DNA from: Paracoccaceae bacterium | GTDB taxonomy: Bacteria > Pseudomonadota > Alphaproteobacteria > Rhodobacterales > Rhodobacteraceae | DNA length: 35,865 nt | Direction: 5' to 3' | Assembly: GCA_003511785.1 (NCBI GenBank) | Contig: DOIS01000001.1 | Coordinates: forward strand, 1,093-36,957 | Part shown: piece by piece, positions 1 through 8,316 of the stretch | Position numbering within the stretch: the first letter of the stretch is position 1 | How the letters are laid out: each line of letters starts with the position of its first letter | The notes under the pieces: model-generated | The model's database searches: none | Told to the model about the DNA's origin: nothing | Seen by the model: only the letters and a program-made list of their open reading frames with translations | Program-made: the position numbers and the translations under genes

Positions 1-1
1 G

Positions 2-781
2 GAGTTTGCCGACTGGCGGGTGGCCAAGCGCGAAGGCTGGCGCAGCTTCGGCGGGGACGAGCCGCTGATGGGCCAGCACTGGTATCACCCCGAGGGGCCG
101 GATTACGTCACCGGCGACCGCATCGACCCGGCCCGGCCCAGCAACCTGATGTATTCCGACATCGCCGGTGAAAGGCGGCTGGTCGCGCTGTCCTACAATG
201 TCCGCATCGCACCCGGAGAGCCCATGCCCGAGGGCTTCGCCGGATCACAGGACCGCTGGCACGTGCATGACATGACCGCCGCGCTGCACGCGGCGACCGA
301 GACCCGGCCCGTGCTGGGCTGGCTGGAGCGGGGCTGGCTGGAGCGCGACGGGGCCAGTGATGGCCGAACCCGGCTGGCGATGGTGCATCTGTGGCTGATC
401 CCGAACCCCATGGGCCGGTTCGCCGCGCACAACCCCGCGCTGGCCTATCTCGACCTCGGCCTGCCGGCGGACTGGGCGCGGGGCGTCGATCTGGACACCG
501 CGCGCGGCGTCGCCCTGGCCACGCCCGAGGGCTGCGAGGAGGCGCTGGGCGGGAAGCTCTGGGTCGCGGCGGTGCCCGGCGAGACACGGCGCGCGCTGGA
601 CAATGCCTGTGCGCAGCTGGCCGACTACGTGCGCAAGGGCCTGGAAGAGGACCGCGCCCGGCTGAACGCACGGGGCAAGGCGGCCTGGGCCCGGCTCGAA
701 GACGAACTGGACGCGCGTCTGACCCCGGCGCAGACGGCGCGGATCGCGGCCATGACCGAACACGGTCACGGCGGGCATTGA
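2..781 (+). CDS. conserved hypothetical protein, 5'-truncated by the window
   Basis: The frame is open from base 2, with no convincing start: the first in-frame start codon is a GTG at 20 with no ribosome site visible, and reading continues upstream to the window edge, so the N-terminus is probably missing. About 259 residues are visible. I do not recognise a named family. The visible part is soluble-looking, with no membrane segment. It carries conserved-looking blocks: a WHVHD segment near residue 85, a VHLWLIPNPMGRFAAHN segment near residue 130, and an acidic, charged C-terminal helix. The paired histidines could bind a metal, but that is only a guess. It ends 67 bp before the DUF1622 gene and points the same way as the leucine operon, so it may be cotranscribed with it. 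Confidence 0.75.
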   Translation, partial: EFADWRVAKREGWRSFGGDEPLMGQHWYHPEGPDYVTGDRIDPARPSNLMYSDIAGERRLVALSYNVRIAPGEPMPEGFAGSQDRWHVHDMTAALHAATETRPVLGWLERGWLERDGASDGRTRLAMVHLWLIPNPMGRFAAHNPALAYLDLGLPADWARGVDLDTARGVALATPEGCEEALGGKLWVAAVPGETRRALDNACAQLADYVRKGLEEDRARLNARGKAAWARLEDELDARLTPAQTARIAAMTEHGHGGH

Positions 782-847
782 GGGTGACGCCATGACACCA
801 TCCGCCACCATCACCCGCAGCTCTCGCCCGACCCGGGGAGGCCGGTG

Positions 848-1250
848 ATGGAGCAGTTGATCGGCATGGAGACCGAGGGCGGCATCCTGCACGGCCGCTT
901 TGCCTGGCTCGTGCACCTGTTCGAGGGGCTGGGCCGCCCTCATCGACCTCTTTGCCATCCTGCTGCTGCTGATCGGGGCCACGCGGTTCATCCTGGGCGT
1001 CGCCGTGGCCGAAGTGGCGCGGCGCGGGCCGGAGCGGGTCAACAAGACCAACCGCGAACGCATCGAGCTGGGCCGCTACATCCTGGCCGGGCTCGAGCTG
1101 TTCATCGTCTCGGACGTGATCCACACGGCGCTGAGTCTCAGGTTCTCCGACCTGTTGTTCCTGCTGCTGCTGGTCATCATCCGGTCGATCACCTCGTATT
1201 TCCTCGAACGCGAGCTGACCGACCTGAAGAAGGAGCTTGGCCGTGACTGA
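848..1250 (+). pseudogene. DUF1622 membrane protein gene with a single-base frameshift
   Basis: The start is ATG 848, six bases after a strong GGGGAGG at 835-841. Frame 2 encodes the N-terminus (MEQLIGMETEGG...LFEGLG), but from about base 930 the recognisable protein continues in frame 3 (ALIDLFAILLLLIGATRF... to ...LERELTDLKKELGRD, TGA 1248-1250). Removing one G from the G runs at 925-928 or 931-933 restores one 133-residue reading frame with the usual DUF1622 shape: a short amphipathic start, a membrane helix, a basic loop with RVNKTNRERIELGRYIL, then two more hydrophobic helices. The function of DUF1622 proteins is unknown. The change is either a real inactivating mutation or a sequence error; the well-kept downstream frame favours error or a very recent event. 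Confidence 0.7.
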
Positions 1251-1319
1251 CCGCGCCCATCCCATGCGCCCGCGCACCGGCCCCGACGGGGCCCGCCCTG
1301 AAACCCGGAGGAGACACAC

Positions 1320-2924
1320 GTGAAACTCACCTCGACCCTCTCGCCCCGATCCGAGACCTTCGCCGCCAATGTGGCGGCGCATGAACGCGCCATGGAGCCG
1401 ATCCACGAGGCCGCCGCACTGGCCATGGCCGGAGGCGGCGAAAAGGCGCGCGACCGTCACGTGAGCCGCGGCAAGATCCTGCCGCGCGAGCGGGTGTCGC
1501 GCCTGCTGGATCCCGGCTCGCCCTTCCTCGAGGTGGGGATGTTCGGCGCCCATAGGATGTATGACGGCGCGAGCCCCTCGGCCGGGATGGTGGCGGGCAT
1601 CGGCCGGGTATCGGGGCGCGAGGTGATGGTGGTCTGCAACGATGCCACCGTGAAGGGCGGCACCTATTTCCCGATGACGGTCAAGAAACACCTGCGTGCG
1701 CAGGAAATCGCGCTTCAGAACAAACTGCCCTGCGTCTACCTGGTTGACAGCGGCGGCGCCAACCTGCCGCAGCAGGACGAGGTGTTCCCAGACCGCGACC
1801 ATTTCGGGCGCATCTTCTACAACCAAGCCAACATGAGCGCGCGAGGCATCCCGCAGATCGCCGTGGTGATGGGCTCCTGCACCGCCGGTGGGGCCTATGT
1901 GCCGGCCATGTCGGACGTGACCATCATCGTGCGCGAACAGGGCACGATCTTCCTCGCCGGTCCGCCGCTAGTGAAGGCCGCGACGGGAGAGGTGGTCAGC
2001 GCCGAAGACCTGGGCGGCGGCGACGTGCATACGCGGCTTTCGGGCGTGGCCGACTACCTGGCCAATGACGACGCCCACGCGCTGGCCCTGGCCCGGCAGG
2101 CGGTGGCGAACCTCAACCGGGTGAAACCCGCGCAGCTCGACATGGCAACGCCGGAAGAGCCCGCCTATGACCCCGACGAGATCCTGGGCGTGGTGCCGGC
2201 CGACCTGAAAACGCCCTACGATATCCGCGAAGTGATCGCCCGCGTGGTCGATGGCTCGCGCTTCGACGAGTTCAAGGCGCGCTATGGCACCACGCTGGTC
2301 TGCGGCTTCGCCCATGTGATGGGCATGCCGGTGGGGATCGTCGCCAATAACGGCGTGCTGTTCTCGGAGAGCGCCGTGAAGGGCGCGCATTTCGTGGAGC
2401 TGTGTTCCCAGCGCAAGATCCCGCTGGTCTTCCTGCAAAACATCACCGGCTTCATGGTGGGCCAGAAATACGAGTCCGGCGGCATCGCCAAGGACGGGGC
2501 GAAACTGGTCACGGCGGTGGCCACCACCAGCGTGCCCAAGATCACCATGCTGGTGGGCGGCTCCTTCGGGGCGGGCAATTACGGCATGTGCGGGCGGGCC
2601 TATTCGCCGCGCTTCCTGTGGACCTGGCCCAATTCGCGCATATCTGTGATGGGCGGCGAACAGGCCGCGGGCGTGCTGGCCACCGTCAAGCGCGACGGGA
2701 TCGAACGAGCAGGTGGCACCTGGTCGGCCGAGGAGGAGGCCGAGTTCAAGCGCCCCACGCTGGAGATGTTCGAGGAGCAGAGCCACCCGCTCTACGCCTC
2801 GGCGCGGCTCTGGGACGATGGCATCGTCGATCCGCGCAAGACCCGCGAAGTGCTGGCGCTGAGCCTGAGCGCCGCCCTGAACGCCCCGATCGAGGATACG
2901 CGTTTCGGCGTGTTCCGGATGTGA
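1320..2924 (+). CDS. mccB: methylcrotonyl-CoA carboxylase carboxyltransferase (beta) subunit
   Basis: This is the biotin-independent carboxyltransferase subunit that moves CO2 from carboxybiotin to 3-methylcrotonyl-CoA, giving 3-methylglutaconyl-CoA in leucine and isovalerate breakdown. It has 534 residues, the normal family length, with N- and C-terminal crotonase-like halves. The N half has VYLVDSGGANLPQQDEVFPD and GSCTAGGAYVPAMSD (from about residue 184); the C half has LVFLQNITGFMVG and GGSFGAGNYGMCGRAYSPRFLW. These segments favour methylcrotonyl-CoA over propionyl-CoA as substrate. The start is GTG 1320, preceded by GGAGGAG. The partner subunit mccA follows after the small ASCH gene. A geranyl-CoA carboxylase is a less likely alternative, because hmgL is in the same operon. 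Confidence 0.95.
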   Translation: MKLTSTLSPRSETFAANVAAHERAMEPIHEAAALAMAGGGEKARDRHVSRGKILPRERVSRLLDPGSPFLEVGMFGAHRMYDGASPSAGMVAGIGRVSGREVMVVCNDATVKGGTYFPMTVKKHLRAQEIALQNKLPCVYLVDSGGANLPQQDEVFPDRDHFGRIFYNQANMSARGIPQIAVVMGSCTAGGAYVPAMSDVTIIVREQGTIFLAGPPLVKAATGEVVSAEDLGGGDVHTRLSGVADYLANDDAHALALARQAVANLNRVKPAQLDMATPEEPAYDPDEILGVVPADLKTPYDIREVIARVVDGSRFDEFKARYGTTLVCGFAHVMGMPVGIVANNGVLFSESAVKGAHFVELCSQRKIPLVFLQNITGFMVGQKYESGGIAKDGAKLVTAVATTSVPKITMLVGGSFGAGNYGMCGRAYSPRFLWTWPNSRISVMGGEQAAGVLATVKRDGIERAGGTWSAEEEAEFKRPTLEMFEEQSHPLYASARLWDDGIVDPRKTREVLALSLSAALNAPIEDTRFGVFRM

Positions 2925-2931
2925 GGCGGCC

Positions 2932-3362
2932 ATGGCTGTGACCATCAAAGAGGCATCGGCGCGCTGGCCTGGGGCCGCGGTCTATCGCCCGGCGATGGCC
3001 CCGTTCTCAATGCCGAGATCCTGGCACTGATGCGCAGCGGGGCCAAGACCGCCACTTGCGCCGCCCTGTCCGAGTTCGAAGACGGGAAAGAGGCGCTGCC
3101 GGAAGTCGGCCGCGTGGACATCGCCACCGATTGGGACGGCGCCCCCCAGCTTGCCACGCGCACCCTGTCGCTGGAGCGGCTGCGCTTTGCCGAGATGGAC
3201 CAGGTCCGCATCCCGCCGCAGGGCGAGTTCCGCGACCTGGCGCACTGGCGGAACGGCTATGCCGCCTATCTCGCCTGCATCACCGATTTCACCCCCGACA
3301 CCGAATTGCTGTTCGAGCGGTTCGAAGTGGTCGAGGATTTTGGGAGTGACCTAAATGTTTAA
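2932..3362 (+). pseudogene. ASCH-domain protein gene with a single-base frameshift
   Basis: ATG 2932 follows mccB by 7 bp and reads MAVTIKEASARWPGAAVYRP, then runs into TGA 3028-3030. The rest of an ASCH domain is in the next frame: RSGAKTATCAALSEFEDGKEALPEVGRVDIATDWDG... to ...LFERFEVVEDFGSDLNV, stop 3360-3362. Adding one G to the GG at 2991-2992 gives the family-like join YRPGDGPVLNAEILALMRSGAKTATC and one 143-residue protein. ASCH domains are small beta-barrel folds related to PUA and are thought to bind RNA or modified nucleosides; the cellular job is unknown. The gene overlaps mccA by 8 bp, so it is translationally embedded in the leucine operon. A real mutation and a base-calling error are both possible. 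Confidence 0.75.
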
Positions 3363-5355
3363 CAAGATCCTGATCGCCAACCGGGGCGAGATCGCCTGCC
3401 GGGTCATCACTACCGCCAAGCGGCTGGGGGTGCGCACGGTCGCCGTGTTCTCGGACGCCGATGCAAATGCCAAGCACGTCGCCATGGCCGACGAGGCCGT
3501 GCATATCGGCGCGGCGGCGGTCTCGGAAAGCTATCTCAAGGGGGACCGGATCATCGAGGCCGCCTTGAGAACCGGCGCGCAGGCGATCCATCCGGGTTAC
3601 GGGTTCCTCTCCGAGAACCCCGATTTCGTCGAGGCGGTCGAGGCCGCCGGGCTGGTCTTCATCGGCCCGCCCGCCTCTGCCATCCGGGCCATGGGGCTCA
3701 AGGATGCGGCCAAGGCGCTGATGGTAGAGGCCGGCGTTCCGGTGGTGCCGGGCTATCACGGTGAGAGCCGAGACGCTGATTTCCTCGCGGCCGAGGCCGA
3801 CAAGATCGGGTACCCCGTGCTCATCAAGGCGCGCGCCGGCGGCGGCGGCAAGGGGATGCGGCTGGTCGAGGATCCGAAGGACTTCAAGACGGCGCTCGAA
3901 GGCGCCCAGCGCGAGGGGCAAGCCAGCTTCGGCGATCCCGTCTGCCTGATCGAGAAATTCATAACCCAGCCGCGCCATATCGAGATCCAGGTGTTCGGCG
4001 ATGGCCACGGCAACGCCGTGCATCTCTTCGAACGCGATTGCTCGCTGCAACGTCGCCACCAGAAGGTGATCGAAGAGGCCCCCGCCCCCGACATGCCCGA
4101 GGAGGTGCGCGACGCGATGGGCAAGGCCGCGGTCGAGGCGGCGAAGGCCATCGGCTACCAGGGCGCGGGCACGGTGGAGTTCATCGTGGACGGCTCCGGC
4201 CCGCTGCGCACGGACGGGTTCTGGTTCATGGAGATGAACACCCGGCTCCAGGTGGAGCACCCGGTCTCTGAGGCGATCACCGGGCTGGACTTCGTCGAGT
4301 TGCAGCTGCGCGTGGCCAGCGGCGAGCCGCTGCCCTTCGCACAGGACGATCTGAGGATCGACGGCTGGTCCTTCGAGGCGCGCATCTATGCCGAGGACGT
4401 TCCCAAGGGCTTCCTGCCTGCCACCGGCACGCTGGAGCACCTGTCGTTTCCGCAGGGCACCGAGTTCACCAACGGGCCGGTGCGCGTCGACAGCGGCGTG
4501 CGCGAGGGAGACGAGATCTCGCCCTTCTACGACCCGATGATCGCCAAGCTGATCGTGCACGGACCGACGCGGGCCGCGGCTCTGAACCTGCTCAACACGG
4601 CCCTGGCCGAAACGCATGTCGCCGGGTCCGTGACCAACCTGGAATTCCTGGGCGCACTGTCGCGGCACGAGGGTTTCGCCCGGGGCGAGGTGGACACCGG
4701 CCTGATCGCGCGCGACATCGACGCGCTCACCGCCGAGGCCGAGCCGCCCGCCCATATCACCGCGCTGGCCGCCCTCGGGGCGCTGGGGCTGTTGAAACCG
4801 CGCGACGGCGCCGACCCGTGGGACCGGCTGGCCGGCTGGCGGCACTGGACCGACGCCAAGCAATATGTCGCGCTCGACCACAAGGGCACGCGGTTGGATC
4901 ACCGTGTCACGCCGCTGGGCCATGACCGCTATGAGGTGGCTGGCACCGAGACAGTAACGCTACGCTGTGTGCCGGGGGCGGGCAGCGCCGTGACCGTGAC
5001 CCATGACGGGCGATCCCTGCGGGCCGACGTGGTGCTGCATGGCGCCTCGGTCAGTGTCTTCGCGGACGGGTGCAGCTTTGCCTTCGACCGGCCCGATGCG
5101 CTGGCGGGCGCGGATGCCGACCAGGCCGGGGGCGACGCGATCATCGCGCCGATGCCGGGACTGGTGAAGCTGGTCAAGGCCACGCCGGGTCAGGAGGTCG
5201 CCACCGGCGATGCTCTGATGGTGCTGGAAGCGATGAAGATGGAGCACACGCTCACCGCCCCGCGCGACGGGGTGGTGGCCGAGGTGCTGGCTGCCGAGGG
5301 CGACCAGGTGACCGACGGGACATTGCTTTTGCAATTGGAGCCGCAGGATGGGTGA
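3355..5355 (+). CDS. mccA: methylcrotonyl-CoA carboxylase biotin-containing (alpha) subunit
   Basis: This subunit carboxylates its own biotin with ATP and bicarbonate and hands the carboxyl group to MccB. In 666 residues it holds the biotin carboxylase N domain (FNKILIANRGEIACRVI), an ATP-grasp domain with the glycine loop GGGGKGMR near residue 161, the ERDCSLQRRHQKVIEEAPAP segment, the EMNTRLQVEHPVSE catalytic block, a middle linker domain, and a C-terminal biotinyl domain whose AMKMEH motif places the biotin lysine at about residue 628. The start ATG 3355 sits 8 bases after GGGAG and overlaps the ASCH frame. Its end overlaps hmgL by 8 bp. Context with mccB and hmgL supports methylcrotonyl-CoA rather than acetyl- or propionyl-CoA. 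Confidence 0.95.
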   Translation: MFNKILIANRGEIACRVITTAKRLGVRTVAVFSDADANAKHVAMADEAVHIGAAAVSESYLKGDRIIEAALRTGAQAIHPGYGFLSENPDFVEAVEAAGLVFIGPPASAIRAMGLKDAAKALMVEAGVPVVPGYHGESRDADFLAAEADKIGYPVLIKARAGGGGKGMRLVEDPKDFKTALEGAQREGQASFGDPVCLIEKFITQPRHIEIQVFGDGHGNAVHLFERDCSLQRRHQKVIEEAPAPDMPEEVRDAMGKAAVEAAKAIGYQGAGTVEFIVDGSGPLRTDGFWFMEMNTRLQVEHPVSEAITGLDFVELQLRVASGEPLPFAQDDLRIDGWSFEARIYAEDVPKGFLPATGTLEHLSFPQGTEFTNGPVRVDSGVREGDEISPFYDPMIAKLIVHGPTRAAALNLLNTALAETHVAGSVTNLEFLGALSRHEGFARGEVDTGLIARDIDALTAEAEPPAHITALAALGALGLLKPRDGADPWDRLAGWRHWTDAKQYVALDHKGTRLDHRVTPLGHDRYEVAGTETVTLRCVPGAGSAVTVTHDGRSLRADVVLHGASVSVFADGCSFAFDRPDALAGADADQAGGDAIIAPMPGLVKLVKATPGQEVATGDALMVLEAMKMEHTLTAPRDGVVAEVLAAEGDQVTDGTLLLQLEPQDG

Positions 5356-6217
5356 AACCGCATCAAACCACGTCACCGTCTTCGAGATGGGCCCTCGCGA
5401 CGGGCTTCAGAACGAGAAGGCCCAGATCGCCACCACCGACAAGATTCGGCTGGTGGACACGCTCTCGGAGTGCGGGTTTGCCAAGATCGAGGTGACGAGC
5501 TTCGTCAGCCCGAAGTGGGTGCCGCAGATGGCCGACGCCGCGGATGTCATGGCCGGGATCACCCGGCGCCCCGGCGTGGCCTATGCGGTGCTGACCCCCA
5601 ACCTGCGCGGGTTCCAGGGCGCGCTGGCCGCCCGCGCCGACGAGGTCGCGATTTTCGGCTCGGCCTCCGAGGGCTTCAGCCAGGCCAATATCAACTGCTC
5701 CATCGCCGAAAGCCTGGAGCGCTTCGCCCCGGTGATGGAAGCGGCGCGCGATGCGGACATGCCGGTGCGCGGCTATGTCTCCTGCGTGGCCGAATGCCCT
5801 TATGACGGGCCGGTCGCACCCGCCAAGGTGGCCGAGGTCGCGGCAAAGCTGCTGGAGATGGGCTGCTACGAGATCAGCCTGGGCGACACCATCGGCGCAG
5901 GCACGCCGGAGAGCATCGGCGCAATGCTCGAGGCCGTGACGCAGGCGGTGCCGCCCGCCCGGCTGGCTGGGCACTACCACGACACCCACGGGCGTGCGCT
6001 GGACAATATCGCGGTGTCGCTCGACGCGGGGCTGCGAGTCTTCGACGCCGCCGTGGGCGGGTTGGGCGGCTGCCCCTATGCCCCCGGTGCCAAGGGCAAT
6101 GTCGCCACCGAGGCGGTGGTGCGGCTGCTGCACGACCGTGGATACGAGACCGGCATCGACCTGACGCGGCTGGCCGGTGTCGCGGAATTCGCCAAGAGCC
6201 TGAGGAGCCCGGCATGA
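5348..6217 (+). CDS. hmgL: hydroxymethylglutaryl-CoA lyase
   Basis: It cleaves 3-hydroxy-3-methylglutaryl-CoA to acetyl-CoA and acetoacetate, the last step of leucine degradation. The 289-residue TIM-barrel protein starts EMGPRDGLQNEK, with the active-site Arg-Asp pair near residues 17-18. It carries EVTSFVSPKWVPQMAD, an HYHDTHG metal-binding motif and the GLGGCPYAPGAKGNVATE signature, whose cysteine at about residue 242 is catalytic. ATG 5348 overlaps the end of mccA by 8 bp, and the stop overlaps the liuC start as ATGA, so it is firmly inside the operon. The methylglutaconyl hydratase that supplies its substrate is the next gene. Confidence 0.95.
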   Translation: MGETASNHVTVFEMGPRDGLQNEKAQIATTDKIRLVDTLSECGFAKIEVTSFVSPKWVPQMADAADVMAGITRRPGVAYAVLTPNLRGFQGALAARADEVAIFGSASEGFSQANINCSIAESLERFAPVMEAARDADMPVRGYVSCVAECPYDGPVAPAKVAEVAAKLLEMGCYEISLGDTIGAGTPESIGAMLEAVTQAVPPARLAGHYHDTHGRALDNIAVSLDAGLRVFDAAVGGLGGCPYAPGAKGNVATEAVVRLLHDRGYETGIDLTRLAGVAEFAKSLRSPA

Positions 6218-6996
6218 GCTATGACCATATCACCTGCGAGATCGACGCGCGCGGCGTTGCGACCGTGACCCTGAACCGGCCCGAGATGCGCAACGCGCTC
6301 TCGGGGCAGATGATCGAGGAACTGACCGACGTGGCGCGCACCATCGGCGCCGCCGACGAAACGCGCGCCATGGTGCTGCAAGGGGCGGGCAAGGTGTTCT
6401 GCGCCGGGGGCGACCTGGGCTGGATGAAGAAACAGATCGAGGCCGACCGCGAAACCCGCATGGCCGAGGCGCGCAAGCTGGCGGAGATGCTGCGCGCGAT
6501 GAACGAGATGCCCACGCCGCTGATCGGGCGGGTGCATGGCGGCGCCTTCGGCGGCGGGGTCGGCATGGCCTGTATCTGCGACGTGGCGATCGCCGAGGAA
6601 GGGGCAAAATTCGGCCTGACCGAGACCCGGCTGGGCCTGATCCCCGCCACGATCAGCCCCTATGTGCTGGCCCGGATGGGCGAGGGGCGCGCGCGCCGCG
6701 TCTTCATGTCGGCCCGGATCTTCGGCGCGGCCGAGGCGGTGGAACTGGGCATCGCCGCCCGCGCCGTCCCCGCCGCCGATCTGGATGCCGCCGTCGAGGC
6801 CGAGGTCGCGCCCTATCTCTCGGTCGCCCCGCGTGCGGTGGGCGCATCGAAGGCGCTGGCCCGTGCCCTTGGCCCGCGCATCGACGACGCGGTGATCGAG
6901 GACACGATCATCCGGCTGGCCGACACATGGGAAGGCGAGGAAGCCGCGCATGGCATCTCCGCGTTCCTTGACAAGACCACGCCGCGCTGGGGTTGA
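6214..6996 (+). CDS. liuC: crotonase-family hydratase, probable methylglutaconyl-CoA hydratase
   Basis: This is a 260-residue enoyl-CoA hydratase/isomerase family protein. The oxyanion-hole segments are CAGGDLGWMKK (about residues 66-75) and GGAFGGGVGMACICDVAIA (about 109-127); a conserved glutamate lies in FGLTETRLGLIPATISPYV. Between mccA and hmgL chemistry, the missing step is hydration of 3-methylglutaconyl-CoA to HMG-CoA, so position in the operon gives the assignment; crotonase sequence alone would not. The ATG overlaps the hmgL stop by 4 bp. It ends 4 bp before the oppositely oriented hydroxylase gene, and a 5-bp hairpin (6997-7009) lies at the junction. Confidence 0.88.
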   Translation: MSYDHITCEIDARGVATVTLNRPEMRNALSGQMIEELTDVARTIGAADETRAMVLQGAGKVFCAGGDLGWMKKQIEADRETRMAEARKLAEMLRAMNEMPTPLIGRVHGGAFGGGVGMACICDVAIAEEGAKFGLTETRLGLIPATISPYVLARMGEGRARRVFMSARIFGAAEAVELGIAARAVPAADLDAAVEAEVAPYLSVAPRAVGASKALARALGPRIDDAVIEDTIIRLADTWEGEEAAHGISAFLDKTTPRWG

Positions 6997-7000
6997 CCGC

Positions 7001-8209
7001 TCAGAGCGGGGCGGTGGTCGATGTCACCGCCCCGCCCAACCCGGTCGAGCCGTAGAGCCAGGCCATCGTGTCATACCAATCCTCGGGCGATTTGGCGCTC
7101 ATCACCGCGTTGCGCAGAGCGGCATGGGCGCCGTCCGGGTGATAGACATGCTCGCCCACCGCACGGGATTGCAGCTGCACCCGCGCGGTGCGCAACCGCC
7201 GCATCTCCTGATAGGCGGCGAGCGCTGACGGAATGTCGCCGGTCGCCGCGACATGGTGCGACAGCGCCACGGCATCCTCCATCGCCATGCAGGCCCCCTG
7301 CGCCAGGTATTGCAGCGTGGGATGCGCCGCGTCCCCCAGCAGCGCCACGCGCCCATCCACCCAGGTCATCGCCGGATCGCGGTCGCAAAGCACCCAGAGC
7401 TTCCAGTCCTGCCCCCGATCGATGATCTGCCGCGCCACCGGCGCCACATGCTCGAACCCGCGCCGCACCTCGTCATGGCCCACGGGCTGACCGGCGACGG
7501 GCGCGGGCGCGTCGTTGTGATAGGTGACGACCAGATTGAAGAATTTCCAGCCCGAGAGCGGGTAGTGCACGATGTGGCAGCGCGGCCCGGCCCAGAGCGT
7601 CGCGGCGTTCCAGCGCAGGTCCTCGGGCATGTCCTCGACCGGGATTACCGAGCGATAGGTGGTGTGGCCCGAGACGCGCGGCACCCCGTCCCCGATCACG
7701 CGCTTGCGGATGTTGGACCAGAGCCCATCCGCCCCGATCAAAGCCGAACCCGCGATTTCCTCGCCGTCCGCGAGGATCGCGCGCACCCCGGCTCCGTCTT
7801 GCCGATAATCCACCACCTCGGCGCTGGTGCGCAGGCCCACATGCGAATCGTCTTCACAGGCGCGCAGGAACACGCCGTGCAGATCGCCGCGATGCACCAC
7901 GGCATAAGGATTGCCGAACCGCGCGCGGAAATCGTCGCCTAGCGGAATGCGCGTGATCTCGTCACCCGAGAGCGCATCCATCAGGCGCAGGTTGTCGATA
8001 TAGACCGCCATGGCCCGTGCCGCGTCGCCCACGCCAAGATAGTCGAAGGCGTGAAAGGCATTGGGGCCCAGCTGGATGCCCGCGCCGATCTCGCCCAGCC
8101 GGCGCGACTTTTCCAGAACCAGGCTCGCCACGCCCTTGCGCGCCAACCCGATCGCCGTGGCCAGCCCGCCGATGCCGCCGCCGGCGATGAGAACCCGTTC
8201 CTGGTCCAT
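7001..8209 (-). CDS. FAD-dependent 3-hydroxybenzoate 6-hydroxylase-like monooxygenase
   Basis: This is a 402-residue class A flavoprotein monooxygenase. The N-terminal FAD site reads VLIAGGGIGGLATAIGLARKG, followed by EIGAGIQLGPNAFHAFDYLGVG and FGNPYAVVHRGDLHGVF, the GADGLWSNIR (DG) motif, and the second FAD motif GRVALLGDAAHPTLQYLAQGACMAMEDA. The EIGAGIQLGPNAFHAFD and FGNPYAVVHR segments recall the 3-hydroxybenzoate 6-hydroxylases (NagX/MhbM/XlnD) more than salicylate 1-hydroxylases. Its product gentisate would be the substrate of the dioxygenase at 9012-10049. I chose ATG 8209 because a GGGAGGGG site lies 5-6 bases upstream; a GTG at 8215 is too close to it. Salicylate as substrate cannot be excluded. 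Confidence 0.85.
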   Translation of the reverse strand: MDQERVLIAGGGIGGLATAIGLARKGVASLVLEKSRRLGEIGAGIQLGPNAFHAFDYLGVGDAARAMAVYIDNLRLMDALSGDEITRIPLGDDFRARFGNPYAVVHRGDLHGVFLRACEDDSHVGLRTSAEVVDYRQDGAGVRAILADGEEIAGSALIGADGLWSNIRKRVIGDGVPRVSGHTTYRSVIPVEDMPEDLRWNAATLWAGPRCHIVHYPLSGWKFFNLVVTYHNDAPAPVAGQPVGHDEVRRGFEHVAPVARQIIDRGQDWKLWVLCDRDPAMTWVDGRVALLGDAAHPTLQYLAQGACMAMEDAVALSHHVAATGDIPSALAAYQEMRRLRTARVQLQSRAVGEHVYHPDGAHAALRNAVMSAKSPEDWYDTMAWLYGSTGLGGAVTSTTAPL

Positions 8210-8246
8210 TTCCACCCCTCCCGGGCGCGGTCCCGATCTAGCGCGC

Positions 8247-8283
8247 GCCCCTGCTTCTTTCGGGTTCGAAAATACCCCTGCTC
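8247..8283 (-). repeat. 37-bp intergenic repeat, copy B
   Basis: In the gap between the hydrolase and hydroxylase genes, the minus strand carries a 37-base element with the cores GGGGTATTT, GAAAGAAG and GGGGC. It aligns without gaps to the element at 28719-28755 (29 of 37 identical by my count). Both copies lie just downstream of a gene in that gene's sense direction and beside GC-rich self-complementary sequence (here GCGCGC runs at about 8240-8247 and 8286-8292). It may be a transcription-end element or a member of a dispersed repeat family. Confidence 0.6.
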
Positions 8284-8316
8284 CACGCGCGCCAAGGGCA
8301 CGACCGCCGGGTCATG

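Noticed and set aside
792..848. 18-codon frame between the first gene and the DUF1622 gene
   Set aside because: It is too short to judge and has no ribosome site of its own; it only happens to end at the DUF1622 start.
108..1826. Long open frame on the minus strand (about 570 codons)
   Set aside because: It runs antisense to the hypothetical gene, the DUF1622 gene and conserved mccB, and encodes low-complexity Arg/Pro/Ala-rich sequence; long antisense frames are expected in GC-rich DNA.
3289..4923. Long open frame on the minus strand opposite mccA
   Set aside because: It is fully antisense to a clear biotin carboxylase and has no recognisable domain.
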